A stretch of DNA of 64,000 nt, from contig NZ_JALJCL010000014.1 of the NCBI RefSeq assembly GCF_023698535.1, positions 46,467-110,466 on the forward strand. The letters are read 5' to 3'. Positions 1-7,964 of the stretch are shown in pieces; positions within the stretch are counted from its first letter, which is position 1, and every line of letters begins with the position of its first letter. The notes beneath the pieces are model-generated. The model was not told where the DNA came from. It did no database searches and was given only the letters and a program-made list of their open reading frames with translations. The translations under genes and the position numbers were made by a program. This DNA comes from Halorientalis regularis (lineage in GTDB: Archaea; Halobacteriota; Halobacteria; Halobacteriales; Haloarculaceae).

Positions 1-468
1 TACGACTACCTCGACGCCGTGACGGTCTCGGCCGAGTCGCCGTTCGAGCCCTTCGAGACCTGCGGATTCGAGGTGACGCTGGTCCCGGTCGATCATCCGC
101 CGCTGGTCTGCTACGGGCTCGCCATCGAGGACCCGGAGACGGGCGCGAAACTCTCGCTGTCGGGCGACACCAGCTACGGGATTCCCGACGAGTCCCGCGA
201 GGCGCTGGCTGACCCCGATCTGTTGCTGGCCGATGGCATCGTCCCGGCCCACCTCTGTGAACACCACCCATACGGCGGGAAACACGAAGACGAGGACGGC
301 GTGCCACGGACGTTCGGGACCAAGCACATGACAATCGAGGGCGCGCGCTCGCTCGGCGCGGAGCTGGACGCCGACGAGACACGGATCGTCCACCTCTCAC
401 ACTTCATCCCGGCCGACGAGGCCTTCGACGAAGACCTGGCCGTCGACGGCGAGCGGTACGAACTCTGA
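1..468 (+). CDS. MBL-fold metallo-hydrolase, 3' part (partial)
   Basis: The gene enters the window already open; the in-frame codons before position 19 read YDYLDA, so the true start lies upstream. About 155 C-terminal residues remain. They resemble the second half of ribonuclease Z-like metallo-beta-lactamase hydrolases. There is a central strand LSLSGDTSYG, which supplies the bridging-metal Asp in such enzymes, then a loop TFGTKHMTIEGARSLGAE, and a terminal strand VHLSHFIPADEA carrying the last metal-binding His. The N-terminal HxHxDH site is outside the window, so the substrate (tRNA 3' end or a small molecule) cannot be judged. Confidence 0.75.
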   Translation, partial: YDYLDAVTVSAESPFEPFETCGFEVTLVPVDHPPLVCYGLAIEDPETGAKLSLSGDTSYGIPDESREALADPDLLLADGIVPAHLCEHHPYGGKHEDEDGVPRTFGTKHMTIEGARSLGAELDADETRIVHLSHFIPADEAFDEDLAVDGERYEL

Positions 469-511
469 AATCGAGCGGACCGTTTTGTCGTCCGAGCCGC
501 TGGAACGGACG

Positions 512-715
512 ATGACCGACGCCGAGCAGTTCCCGACCGACCACCCGCTGGTCGCGACCGGACTCGTCGCGGCAGTGGGCGCAGTGGGCTATGCCGTCCC
601 GACCGCGCTGTTCGGGCGATCCGTCGAGCCAGTGCCAGTCCTCGCGTTCGTCGTCGCCTTCACCGCGTGCTACATGGGCGCGGTCGTCGTCTCCCGGCGG
701 CTTGGAATCACGTGA
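512..715 (+). CDS. Small two-helix membrane protein
   Basis: A 67-residue protein of unknown function. ATG at 512 is preferred over an upstream in-frame codon at 485 because the protein from there is compact and typical. After a short acidic N-terminus two hydrophobic stretches follow (LVATGLVAAVGAVGYAVPTA and VPVLAFVVAFTACYMGAVVV), so it should be an integral membrane protein with a basic end (SRRLGIT). It starts 43 bases after the MBL-fold gene in the same direction and may be co-transcribed. Its 3' end overlaps the end of the convergent gene by 8 bases. Confidence 0.6.
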   Translation: MTDAEQFPTDHPLVATGLVAAVGAVGYAVPTALFGRSVEPVPVLAFVVAFTACYMGAVVVSRRLGIT

Positions 716-1676
716 ACCGGTCCAGCCCGGACTGGCGGCGCTGTCGTCCCTCGGGCTCGGGGTCCCAGGGCTGGCCGGCGGCGCGTTCGGCGGCCGCATC
801 CACGTCGGGCGGGTCCGCCGAATCGTACCCGTCACAGTCGGGGCCACACTCCCGTGCGGGGTCGACGATCCGGCCCTTCCAGGCGCAGTACGGGAGGCCG
901 CCCCGCTCGAACCGCTCGCGGGCCTCGACTTCCGCGCAGTCGGGGAAGTCGTAGGTCCGCCAGCCCTTGCCGTAGGCGCGTTCGGCCACGCGGCGGCGCT
1001 GGCGGCGTTTCTCGGCGGCGGTGACGACCGCCACGTCCGTCCGGGCCGTCCGCCGCTCCAGCACGTCGATTCCCGTTTCGTCGGTGTCCAGCGGCGTCGG
1101 CTCCCGGATCACCTCGCGCTCGCCACTGTCGGGGAAGAAGCGCCAGACGCCCACCACCTCGGGGATGCGATTGAGGTGTGCGCCGGTGACGTGGGATTCG
1201 GTCGCCAGGATCACCTCGTCCAGCAGGCCGAGGCTTACGTCTTTGCGGAGTTGGGTTTCGAGATCCCCGGGCCGCCCGAGATCGGGCTTGTTCTCGATGC
1301 CCACGAGAGAATCGAACCAGTCGTCGGGGTAGCGGGCGGTCTGGCGGACGTACGTGCGGCCGTTGCGGCGTTCGCGCCCGAAGAATCCCAACTCGACCGC
1401 GCGGTCGACGACGGCCTCGGCGCGCTCGGGACGGATGTCGAACGCGTCCTTCCAGTACCGGGCCGTCCCTGGACCGACATCGCTCTCGATGGCCGGTGCG
1501 GGAATGTGCTCGGGCGTGATGGCCGCCCGGTCGTCGAATCCAGGACCGGGCTCGACGACCACGAGGTCCATCACCCGGTTGCCGTGGCAGGCGGTCCCGA
1601 GTTGCCGGGCGATGACGGCCTCGCGGTCGCTCTCCAGACGGGCCGACAGGGCGACCTCGAACGCGAACTCGGACAC
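708..1676 (-). CDS. DUF5787-like haloarchaeal protein, possible PD-(D/E)XK fold
   Basis: A 322-residue soluble protein that resembles the haloarchaeal family of unknown function recalled as DUF5787. The first third has a helix-turn-helix-like stretch (PERAEAVVDRAVELGFF) followed by RRNGRTYVRQTARYPDDWF. The middle has SLVGIENKPDLGRPGDLETQ, where E-x-K after a hydrophobic strand looks like the core of a PD-(D/E)XK nuclease. Near the C-terminus are three Cys (YCAWKG, ECGPDCDGY) that might bind metal. A nucleic-acid role is inference from the E-x-K pattern only. The C-terminal tail is low-complexity and acidic/basic. Confidence 0.75.
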   Translation of the reverse strand: MSEFAFEVALSARLESDREAVIARQLGTACHGNRVMDLVVVEPGPGFDDRAAITPEHIPAPAIESDVGPGTARYWKDAFDIRPERAEAVVDRAVELGFFGRERRNGRTYVRQTARYPDDWFDSLVGIENKPDLGRPGDLETQLRKDVSLGLLDEVILATESHVTGAHLNRIPEVVGVWRFFPDSGEREVIREPTPLDTDETGIDVLERRTARTDVAVVTAAEKRRQRRRVAERAYGKGWRTYDFPDCAEVEARERFERGGLPYCAWKGRIVDPARECGPDCDGYDSADPPDVDAAAERAAGQPWDPEPEGRQRRQSGLDRFT

Positions 1677-1736
1677 ACCGGGTGCAGGGGCCCGGCGAGC
1701 AAAAGCGTCGCGCTCGGGCGTCGTCCGGTCGGGCGG

Positions 1737-2093
1737 TCACTCCGGTCGGGCGGGCCGCTCGGGGCTCGTGGCGTGATGGAGGGGGTCGGCCGCCTCGCGA
1801 GCGCCGGCGTCGTCCAGCACGTCGGACAGGACTTCCCAGTGTCGACGGTCGATCTCCCGGTCGGGGTTCGGGAACGCCGCCTGCGCGGCCTCGATGTCTT
1901 GGGCCTCGACGTAGTAGACGAGGAAGGTGCCGTCGTCGGTCTCCCGGAGGAAGGCAGTCTCGGTGTAGACGTTCCGTTCCCGGAGCGACTCGGCGACCTC
2001 GGCCTCGCGGTCGCGGCGGTCATCGATCCACTCCCGGAGCGTGGACACTTTCTCGGGTTCGACGCGCTGGCTGGTCAGTGCGACCTCGACCAT
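1737..2093 (-). CDS. DUF6176-like small conserved protein
   Basis: A 118-residue soluble protein beginning MVEVALTSQRVEPEKVSTLR. The layout of an N-terminal strand, a long helix (LREWIDDRRDREAEVAESLR) and a second strand pair (TETAFLRE, GTFLVYYVEAQD) resembles a ferredoxin-like alpha/beta dimeric barrel, as in the family recalled as DUF6176. No catalytic residues are evident and the function is unknown. It lies between the DUF5787-like gene and a HAD hydrolase on the same strand with short gaps, so joint transcription is plausible. Confidence 0.7.
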   Translation of the reverse strand: MVEVALTSQRVEPEKVSTLREWIDDRRDREAEVAESLRERNVYTETAFLRETDDGTFLVYYVEAQDIEAAQAAFPNPDREIDRRHWEVLSDVLDDAGAREAADPLHHATSPERPARPE

Positions 2094-2132
2094 ACACGAC
2101 GGTTCGGCGCGGGACCGAAAAAGCCCGGGCCC

Positions 2133-2816
2133 TCACGCGTCCAGCGCGTCCGCGAGGCCGTGGAAGTCCGCGACGGTGAGGTCGGGCTCGCCGCCGAAGG
2201 CCACCCAGGGGTCGTCCTTCCGGTCGACCCAGACACCCTGCATCCCGGCGTGGCTGGCTCCCTGCACGTCGAACCAGCCCGCGGTGGCGTGGGCGATCTC
2301 GTCGATGGGCGTCCCGGTCCGGGCGGCGGCGTGGCGGTAGAGGGTCGAATCGGGTTTGAACCGCTCGACCTCGTCGGCGCTGACGGTGTCTTCGAGCAGG
2401 TCGTCGACGCCGGCGTGGGCGACCATCGAGTCGAGCATCTCGGGGTTGCCGTTCGAGACGATGTAGAGATCGTAGCCGGCGTCGGCGAGCCGTTCCATGC
2501 CGTCGCGCACGTCCGCGAACACGTCGAGTTCGTGGTAGACGGCGAGGATGTCGTCGCGCTCGTCGGCGGTGTAGTCGACGCCGAACACGTCCAGCGCGTG
2601 GGTGAGGGCGTCGCGGTTCATTTCGTAGAACGGCTGGTAGGCGTCGACGTGGTTGGCGACCATGGTGTACATCAGCGAGTGGGCGCGCCAGAGGTTCGAG
2701 ACGGGTTCGGGTTCGGGAACGACATCGGCCAGCGCGCGTTCGGCGGCCTCGACGTCGACGACGGTGCTGTAAGAGTCGAACGTGACGGTCGTGACGCGGT
2801 CGGGATCGAAAGGCAT
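2133..2816 (-). CDS. Haloacid dehalogenase-like hydrolase (type II HAD)
   Basis: A 227-residue HAD-superfamily hydrolase. Motif I lies in the N-terminal strand VTTVTFDSYSTVVDV, where the nucleophile Asp is followed by SYST as in 2-haloacid dehalogenases rather than the phosphatase DxDGT. Motif II is IVSNGNPE. A Lys follows in VERFKPDSTLY, and motif III is represented by AGMQGVWVDRK. A helical cap with a Tyr-rich helix lies between motifs I and II. ATG at 2816 (MPFDPDRV) is chosen over an earlier in-frame codon because the family begins just before the first strand. The real substrate, dehalogenation or phosphate hydrolysis, is not determined. Confidence 0.85.
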   Translation of the reverse strand: MPFDPDRVTTVTFDSYSTVVDVEAAERALADVVPEPEPVSNLWRAHSLMYTMVANHVDAYQPFYEMNRDALTHALDVFGVDYTADERDDILAVYHELDVFADVRDGMERLADAGYDLYIVSNGNPEMLDSMVAHAGVDDLLEDTVSADEVERFKPDSTLYRHAAARTGTPIDEIAHATAGWFDVQGASHAGMQGVWVDRKDDPWVAFGGEPDLTVADFHGLADALDA

Positions 2817-2956
2817 GGCCGACGAGTGGGCCAGCAAGTGGATAATCTCTGGGGCCGATGCGGGGTCGGCGGGCCGGGGCGATCCCGCCGTCGGCAGGCG
2901 AGAACAGCAACTTTATCAGGTGCAGGCGGCGAAAGAACGGTAAGATTACTCTCGAA

Positions 2957-4186
2957 ATGACAGACGAACACCGACAACCGGAGGTGAACATCGGGCTCGT
3001 TGGCCACGTCGACCACGGCAAGACGACGCTGGTCGAGGCGCTGAGTGGGGAGTGGACCGACCAGCACTCCGAGGAGATGAAACGCGGCATCTCCATCCGC
3101 CTCGGGTACGCCGACGCAACCTTTCGGCAGTGCCCCGGCGCAGACGAACCCGAGAAGTACACCGTCGACGAGGAGTGTCCGGACGGCTCGAAAAGCGAGC
3201 CCCTGCGGACCGTCTCGTTCGTCGACGCACCCGGTCACGAGACGCTGATGGCGACGATGCTCTCGGGGGCCTCGATCATGGACGGCGCGGTGCTGGTCGT
3301 CAGCGCCTCCGAGCCCGTCCCGCAGGCCCAGACCGAAGAGCACCTGATGGCGCTGGACATCATCGGCATCGACAACATCGTCATCGCTCAGAACAAGGTC
3401 GACCTCGTCGACCGCGAGACGGCGGCCGACAACTACGAACAGATCACGGAGTTCGTCTCGGGCACGGTCGCAGAGGGCGCACCCATCGTCCCCGTCTCGG
3501 CCCAGCAGGGCGTCAACATGGACGTGCTGATCCAGGCTATCGAGGCGGAGATCCCGACGCCCGAGCGCGACCCCAGCGAGGACGCTCAGATGCTCGTCGC
3601 GCGCAGTTTCGACATCAACCGTCCGGGGACGACCTGGGACTCGCTGCTGGGCGGCGTCCTGGGTGGCAGTCTCGTCCAGGGTCGGCTCCGCGAGGGCGAG
3701 GACATCGAACTCCGACCCGGCCGGGAAGTCGAGGAGGGCGGCCAGACCGAGTGGCGGCCCGTCGAGACCACCGTCAGGTCGCTCCAGGCCGGCGGCGAAG
3801 ACGTCCAAGAGGCGACACCCGGCGGCCTGCTCGGTGTCGGGACTGGCCTCGATCCGTCGCTGACGAAGGGCGACGCGCTCGCGGGGCAGGTCGCCGGCCC
3901 GCCGGGGACGCTCCCGCCGACCTTCGAGCAGTTCGAGATGGACGTCGACCTGCTGGAACGGATCGTCGGCGAGACCGACGAGGTCGAGGAGATCTCGACG
4001 GGCGAGCCGCTGATGCTCACCGTCGGGACGGCCACGACCGTCGGCTCGGTCACCAGCGCCCGCGGGGGCGAGTGTGAGATCGCGCTGAAACGGCCGGTGT
4101 GTGCCGAGCCGGGCGCGAAGATCGCCATCAACCGCCGGGTCGGCGCGCGGTGGCGGCTGATCGGCGTCGGGACGCTTCGGGAATGA
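2957..4186 (+). CDS. eif2g: Translation initiation factor aIF2 subunit gamma
   Basis: A 409-residue GTPase core of the archaeal aIF2 heterotrimer that delivers methionyl initiator tRNA to the small ribosomal subunit. The G1 loop GHVDHGKTT is at about residues 16-24, switch II is [11 protein letters not shown], and the G4 motif is [10 protein letters not shown]. The zinc-knuckle region characteristic of the gamma subunit follows G1 but keeps only Cys residues near [10 protein letters not shown] and EECPDGS. Domains II and III follow. A TATA-like CTTTATC at 2911 lies about 45 bases before ATG 2957. The gene heads a conserved translation/transcription cluster, and its TGA overlaps the next ATG. 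Confidence 0.97.
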   Translation: MTDEHRQPEVNIGLVGHVDHGKTTLVEALSGEWTDQHSEEMKRGISIRLGYADATFRQCPGADEPEKYTVDEECPDGSKSEPLRTVSFVDAPGHETLMATMLSGASIMDGAVLVVSASEPVPQAQTEEHLMALDIIGIDNIVIAQNKVDLVDRETAADNYEQITEFVSGTVAEGAPIVPVSAQQGVNMDVLIQAIEAEIPTPERDPSEDAQMLVARSFDINRPGTTWDSLLGGVLGGSLVQGRLREGEDIELRPGREVEEGGQTEWRPVETTVRSLQAGGEDVQEATPGGLLGVGTGLDPSLTKGDALAGQVAGPPGTLPPTFEQFEMDVDLLERIVGETDEVEEISTGEPLMLTVGTATTVGSVTSARGGECEIALKRPVCAEPGAKIAINRRVGARWRLIGVGTLRE

Positions 4187-4560
4187 CGGTGTGTCTGGAC
4201 ACGAGCGCGCTGATGATGCCGGTCGAATGCGACGTGCGGCTGTTCGAGGAACTCGACCGCGTGCTGGGCGACCACGACCTGGCCGTGCCGCGAGCCGTGG
4301 TCACCGAACTGGATTCGCTGGCCGACGGCGGCGGCGAGGAAGGGACGGCCGCCAGCGTCGGCCGGGATCTGACCGACCGCGCTCGCGTCCTCGACCACGA
4401 GGAATCGTACGCCGACGACGCGATCGTCGAACTCGCCGCCGCCGGCGAGTGCGATTGTGTCGTCACGAACGACCGCCCCCTGCGAGACCGCGTACTGGAC
4501 CGTGGCGTTCCAGTAATTGGTTTAAGGGGCCAGAACAAACTCGCCATTACTCAACCATAA
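4183..4560 (+). CDS. PIN-domain protein of the aIF2-Rpo7 cluster
   Basis: A 125-residue PIN-fold ribonuclease-like protein. The first metal-binding Asp is in [10 protein letters not shown] at the N-terminus, an acidic helix contains VVTELDSL, and the C-terminal part has [24 protein letters not shown] with the last acidic residues. The start ATG overlaps the aIF2 gamma stop codon (ATGA), so translation is probably coupled. In archaea a PIN protein of the Nob1/Fcf1-like kind occupies this same place between aIF2 gamma and Rpo7, which suggests a housekeeping rRNA-processing role rather than a toxin. That role is inference from position. Confidence 0.88.
   Translation: MTVCLDTSALMMPVECDVRLFEELDRVLGDHDLAVPRAVVTELDSLADGGGEEGTAASVGRDLTDRARVLDHEESYADDAIVELAAAGECDCVVTNDRPLRDRVLDRGVPVIGLRGQNKLAITQP
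4518..4527 (+). promoter_or_regulatory. Internal promoter of rpo7 (TATA-like)
   Basis: GGTTTAAGG matches the haloarchaeal TATA consensus and lies inside the last codons of the PIN gene, about 40 bases before the rpo7 ATG at 4562. It would allow rpo7-spt4 expression independent of aIF2 gamma. Confidence 0.5.
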
Positions 4561-4561
4561 C

Positions 4562-5137
4562 ATGTACAAACGGGTTCGACTTCGCGACACAGTAGAGGTG
4601 CCCCCGGAACACCTCGCAGACGTGACTCCGGGACGGATCAAGCGACTCCTGCAGGACAAGCTCGAGGGCCGGATGGACGAGGACGTGGGCAGCGTCGTCT
4701 CCGTCATCGAGGTCCAGGACATCGGCGAGGGCGCAGTCCTCCCGAACCAGCCGGGCGTCTACTACGAGGCAGAGTTCGACGCGCTGACCTTCGACCCCCA
4801 GATGCAGGAGGTCGTCGACGGGGAGGTCGTCGAGGTCGTCAACTTCGGCGCGTTCGTCGGTATCGGGCCGGTCGACGGCCTCCTCCACGTCTCCCAGATC
4901 TCCGACGAGTATCTCGCCTACGACGAGGAGAACCAGCAGTTGGCTTCCCGGGACTCCAACGACACGCTGACGGTCGGCGACGCGGTGCGGGCCCGCATCG
5001 TCACCAAGAGCATCGACGAGCGCAACCCCCGTGACTCGAAGATCGGCCTCACCGCGAAACAGGTCGGCCTCGGGAAGCACGGCTGGCTCGAAGCCGAGCG
5101 CCAGGAACGCAAGAGCGAGGCGACCACGGGTGAGTAG
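4562..5137 (+). CDS. rpo7: RNA polymerase subunit Rpo7 (E')
   Basis: A 191-residue subunit that forms the stalk of archaeal RNA polymerase together with Rpo4. The N-terminal tip domain (MYKRVRLRDTVEVPPEHL onward, about residues 1-80) docks to the polymerase core. An S1/OB RNA-binding domain follows (about 82-165, with GEVVEVVNFGAFVGIGPVDG and GLLHVSQISDEYL). The length matches the family. It is preceded by an apparent internal promoter and followed after 2 bases by spt4, a pairing conserved throughout archaea. Confidence 0.97.
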   Translation: MYKRVRLRDTVEVPPEHLADVTPGRIKRLLQDKLEGRMDEDVGSVVSVIEVQDIGEGAVLPNQPGVYYEAEFDALTFDPQMQEVVDGEVVEVVNFGAFVGIGPVDGLLHVSQISDEYLAYDEENQQLASRDSNDTLTVGDAVRARIVTKSIDERNPRDSKIGLTAKQVGLGKHGWLEAERQERKSEATTGE

Positions 5138-5139
5138 GC

Positions 5140-5337
5140 ATGGCTGATAGACTCGTCTGCCGCGAGTGCCACCGCGTCCAGCAGTCCGGCGAAGAGGAGG
5201 CGTGTGTCTCCTGTGGCTCCAGTTCGCTGACCGAAGACTGGGCCGGCTACGTCATCATCGCTCACCCCGAGGAGAGCGAGGTCGCCGAGGAGATGGAAGT
5301 CGACGAGCCCGGCAAGTACGCGCTGAAGGTACGCTGA
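5140..5337 (+). CDS. spt4: Transcription elongation factor Spt4 (RNAP E'')
   Basis: A 65-residue zinc protein and partner of Spt5 that clamps RNA polymerase for processive elongation. Two CxxC pairs (CREC at residue 7, CVSC at residue 22) form the zinc site. The following GYVIIAHPEESEVAEEM is the strand that contacts the Spt5 NGN domain. It begins 2 bases after rpo7 and ends 1 base before the next GTG start, so the three are one operon. Confidence 0.96.
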   Translation: MADRLVCRECHRVQQSGEEEACVSCGSSSLTEDWAGYVIIAHPEESEVAEEMEVDEPGKYALKVR

Positions 5338-5338
5338 C

Positions 5339-5908
5339 GTGACCGACGACACAGACACCGAGGTCGTCGTCAGCCTGCAGGAGGCACTGCGCAGCGAGCT
5401 CAAAGACCCGATGGGCACGGTCTACACGGAGGCCGACGCGCTGTTCGCGGCCGCCGACCCGCCCCTGATCGCGGTCGGCGACATCGTCACCTACCACCTG
5501 ATCGAAGCCGACCACCGGCCGGACGTGGCGCTGATCGACGGCCAGACCAAGCGCTCGGCCATCGAGGACCACATCCAGGAGGCCATCGACGCGGGCGTGT
5601 TCGACCGCGAGGTCGACGTCGAAAACGCCGCGGCGGGCCTGAGCGCGGGCCTGCTGTCGGCGCTCGCGACGGCTATCGACGCCGCGAGCGACGGCGAGTC
5701 GACGGTGATCGTCGTCGACGGCGAGGAGGATCTGGCGACGCTGCCAGCCATCGCCGCCGCGCCGTCGGGAGCCAGCGTGGTCTACGGCCAGCCCGACGAG
5801 GGGATGGTCCTCGTCGAGTGTGACGAGGCGATCAAAACGCGTGTGACGGACCTGTTCGAGCGGATGGACGGCGACGACGAGCGGCTGTGGGACCTGCTCG
5901 ACGGCTGA
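5339..5908 (+). CDS. GTP-dependent dephospho-CoA kinase (DUF359)
   Basis: A 189-residue enzyme that, in archaea, phosphorylates dephospho-CoA with GTP in the last step of coenzyme A synthesis. Family motifs are present: a glycine-rich start DPMGTVYTE, GDIVTYHLIEADHRPDVALIDGQTKR with its conserved Asp residues, DGEEDLATLPAI, and VVYGQPDEGMVLVE. The start is GTG at 5339, one base after the spt4 stop. The gene sits in the rpo7-spt4-S24e cluster as in many euryarchaea, which supports the assignment. Confidence 0.93.
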   Translation: MTDDTDTEVVVSLQEALRSELKDPMGTVYTEADALFAAADPPLIAVGDIVTYHLIEADHRPDVALIDGQTKRSAIEDHIQEAIDAGVFDREVDVENAAAGLSAGLLSALATAIDAASDGESTVIVVDGEEDLATLPAIAAAPSGASVVYGQPDEGMVLVECDEAIKTRVTDLFERMDGDDERLWDLLDG

Positions 5909-5982
5909 GCCGGGCACCACCTGCGGGCGGTACGGGCTTCGAAATCCTTTTACTCGTTTCGCGGGGAGTACCACCAAGAACC

Positions 5983-6297
5983 ATGGATATCGACATCATC
6001 GAGGAGACGGAGAATCCGATGTTACACCGAACCGACGTTCGGTTCGAGATGGTCCACGAGGACGCGACGCCCTCGCGGCTCTCGGTTCGTGACAGTCTCG
6101 CCGCCAAGCTCAACAAGGACGCCGAGGAGGTCGTCGTCCACGAACTCGACACGAAATACGGGATGCGCAAGACCGTGGGCTACGCGAAGGTGTACGACAG
6201 CCCCGAGTTCGCCGCCGACGTGGAGCAAGACCACATGCTCGAACGCAACAAAATCATGGCCGACGGTGAGGCCGAAGAGGAGGCCGAGGAGGCATAG
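5983..6297 (+). CDS. rps24e: 30S ribosomal protein S24e
   Basis: A 104-residue ribosomal protein. The hallmark stretch MDIDIIEETENPMLHRTDV is followed by PSRLSVRDSLAAKLNKD and a conserved TKYGMRKTVGYAKVYDS segment. The C-terminal tail is highly acidic (EEEAEEA), normal for haloarchaea. A TATA-like CCTTTTACTC lies about 35 bases before ATG 5983, giving a nearly leaderless transcript. The stop codon TAG ends directly before the S27ae ATG. Confidence 0.97.
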   Translation: MDIDIIEETENPMLHRTDVRFEMVHEDATPSRLSVRDSLAAKLNKDAEEVVVHELDTKYGMRKTVGYAKVYDSPEFAADVEQDHMLERNKIMADGEAEEEAEEA

Positions 6298-6432
6298 ATG
6301 CCCCGCCACGAACTCTACGAAGAGGACGGGACGATCGAGAAGGAAACGTGCCCGCGCTGTGGCGACGCCTTCCTCGCTGATCACGGCGACCGCCTCCACT
6401 GCGGCCGGTGCAGCTACACCGAGTGGCAGTAG
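6298..6432 (+). CDS. rps27ae: 30S ribosomal protein S27ae
   Basis: A 44-residue zinc-ribbon ribosomal protein, [11 protein letters not shown] at the N-terminus, with CPRC and CGRC pairs forming the zinc site and ending SYTEWQ. Archaeal S27ae lacks the ubiquitin part of its eukaryotic counterpart and has this length. ATG 6298 follows the S24e stop with no gap, and S24e-S27ae-Kae1 order is conserved in archaea, although here a secreted-protein gene on the other strand lies before kae1. Confidence 0.95.
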   Translation: MPRHELYEEDGTIEKETCPRCGDAFLADHGDRLHCGRCSYTEWQ

Positions 6433-6440
6433 GGCTCCGT

Positions 6441-7850
6441 TCAGTTTTCGTCCCGCCGATTCCGCCGGAGCAAAGCGGCAGCACTACCGACGCCAGCGAG
6501 TGCGCTCGCGATGCCCAGTCCCGGCCCCGAGCCGGACGTGGTAGTGGCTCCGGGTTCCTCGGCCTGCGCCGCCGTCGTGGTCCGGTCCTCCCGGGCCGTC
6601 TCGCCACTGGCACCCATCGTCCGGGCCCGGTCCGTCGGCGCCGTGCCGTCGGCGGTCGCCGTGGTCGTCGCGGCCGGAGTGGCCGTCGGCGCCGATTGGG
6701 AGTCCGACTCGGCCGATGGATCGTACAGGCCGAGGAGCGCGGATCCACCGTTCCCGCCAGCGACGATGACTCCATCGTCGGTTCCCAGCAGATCGTTGAA
6801 CCGGCTCCAGCCGTCGGTGTCGTAGATCTGCTCCCATCGCTGGTCACCCGCCTCGTCGACGGCCACGAGCCACGCGTCACCGGTCGAACCGGTGCCGGAC
6901 CAGCCACCGAGTATCGCCCCATCGTCGGTGGGCGCGAGCGAGAACAGGATGTCTCGTTGGTTCCGGTCGTAGCGGTGTTCCCAGCCCACCTCCCCGGGTG
7001 ACCCGATCTTGGCCATCCAGCCGTCGGTGGCCTCGGTCTCACCACCGGCCGAGTAGCCGACGAGGTACGCGCCGTCGTCGGCCGGAACCACCTGGTTCGG
7101 GACGGCGTTCGTCTCGTAGGCCCGGTCCCAGCGCATCCGGTTGGTCCCGGCCAGTGACGCGACCCAGGGGTTGGGGGCTCCCTCGGCGGTATACTGCACG
7201 CCACAGAGCAGGAACGTTCCGTCGCCAGCCGGCCGAATCGTGAACGCGAGGCTGTCGTTGCTGGTTCGGTCGCTGTCGACCGACCCATCTTCGTCGACGG
7301 CAGCCGTCCAGATACCGGCCTCTCGCCGCCCGAGGAGGAGATAGCCGTCCCCGGTTTGGGCGGCCGAGAGGATTTTCGTCGCGTCGTCGTAGGAGCGTTC
7401 CCACTGGATGTCGCCACTGCTCGATACCGTCGCCGCCCAGCCGCCGGTGGTCTCGCCCTCCACTCGCCCGCCCGCCACGAGGTAGGTTCCGTCACCGTTG
7501 GTGACGACCGTCTCGACGGTCCCGCGGACGCCGCCCCGGTATCGACGGTCCCACTGGAGTTGTCCGTCGGCGTCGGCCCGGCCGAGCCAGGCGCTCGTCT
7601 CGTCGCTATCGGACGCCTGCCGGCCGCCGACGAGATATCCCTCACCCTGGGCCGGAACGACCGACGATATCACGGTGTACCGTGAACCGCCGTAGCCGTT
7701 GGCCCAGGCCAGCGGTCTCTCCAGCCCCTCGTCGTCCGTGTCGTCCTGTGCGGCCGCAGGCACCGAACCGGCCGTTGCGAGCACCGTCCCACCGACGGCG
7801 GTGCCGCCGAGTGTCGCGAGTACCTGCCGCCGTCCGATCGCTCGTCGCAT
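6441..7850 (-). CDS. Secreted propeller-like protein with PGF-CTERM-type anchor
   Basis: About 469 residues. The N-terminus MRRAIGRRQVLATLGGTAVG carries a twin-arginine signal; an ATG 24 bases upstream (7874) is an alternative start. The body consists of roughly seven repeats with the pattern GDGxYLVGG...A.LxRxDxxGxxxWxR.Y, as in WD40/PQQ-like beta-propellers of haloarchaea. A Thr/Ala/Glu-rich linker follows, then GSGPGLGIASALAGVGS, a hydrophobic helix and a basic end (RRNRRDEN), a PGF-CTERM variant for archaeosortase processing and lipid anchoring. Ligand unknown. Its end lies 8 bases from the S27ae stop, convergent. Confidence 0.85.
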   Translation of the reverse strand: MRRAIGRRQVLATLGGTAVGGTVLATAGSVPAAAQDDTDDEGLERPLAWANGYGGSRYTVISSVVPAQGEGYLVGGRQASDSDETSAWLGRADADGQLQWDRRYRGGVRGTVETVVTNGDGTYLVAGGRVEGETTGGWAATVSSSGDIQWERSYDDATKILSAAQTGDGYLLLGRREAGIWTAAVDEDGSVDSDRTSNDSLAFTIRPAGDGTFLLCGVQYTAEGAPNPWVASLAGTNRMRWDRAYETNAVPNQVVPADDGAYLVGYSAGGETEATDGWMAKIGSPGEVGWEHRYDRNQRDILFSLAPTDDGAILGGWSGTGSTGDAWLVAVDEAGDQRWEQIYDTDGWSRFNDLLGTDDGVIVAGGNGGSALLGLYDPSAESDSQSAPTATPAATTTATADGTAPTDRARTMGASGETAREDRTTTAAQAEEPGATTTSGSGPGLGIASALAGVGSAAALLRRNRRDEN

Positions 7851-7964
7851 TGTCTCGTGACGGAGTGCTCCCATTCTGGTATTTGAACCTTCGGCCGACG
7901 ACAGGGTGCTGGAGGCGGTGGATGACAACCCCTTTGGCCGCTCGTCGCCTCTCGACTGGCAAGA

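Noticed and set aside
591..2960. A long + strand open frame of about 789 codons opposite the DUF5787-like, DUF6176-like and HAD genes
   Set aside because: Antisense shadow of real genes in high-GC DNA. Its product is a low-complexity Gly/Val/Arg-rich sequence without any domain, while the minus strand holds recognisable families.
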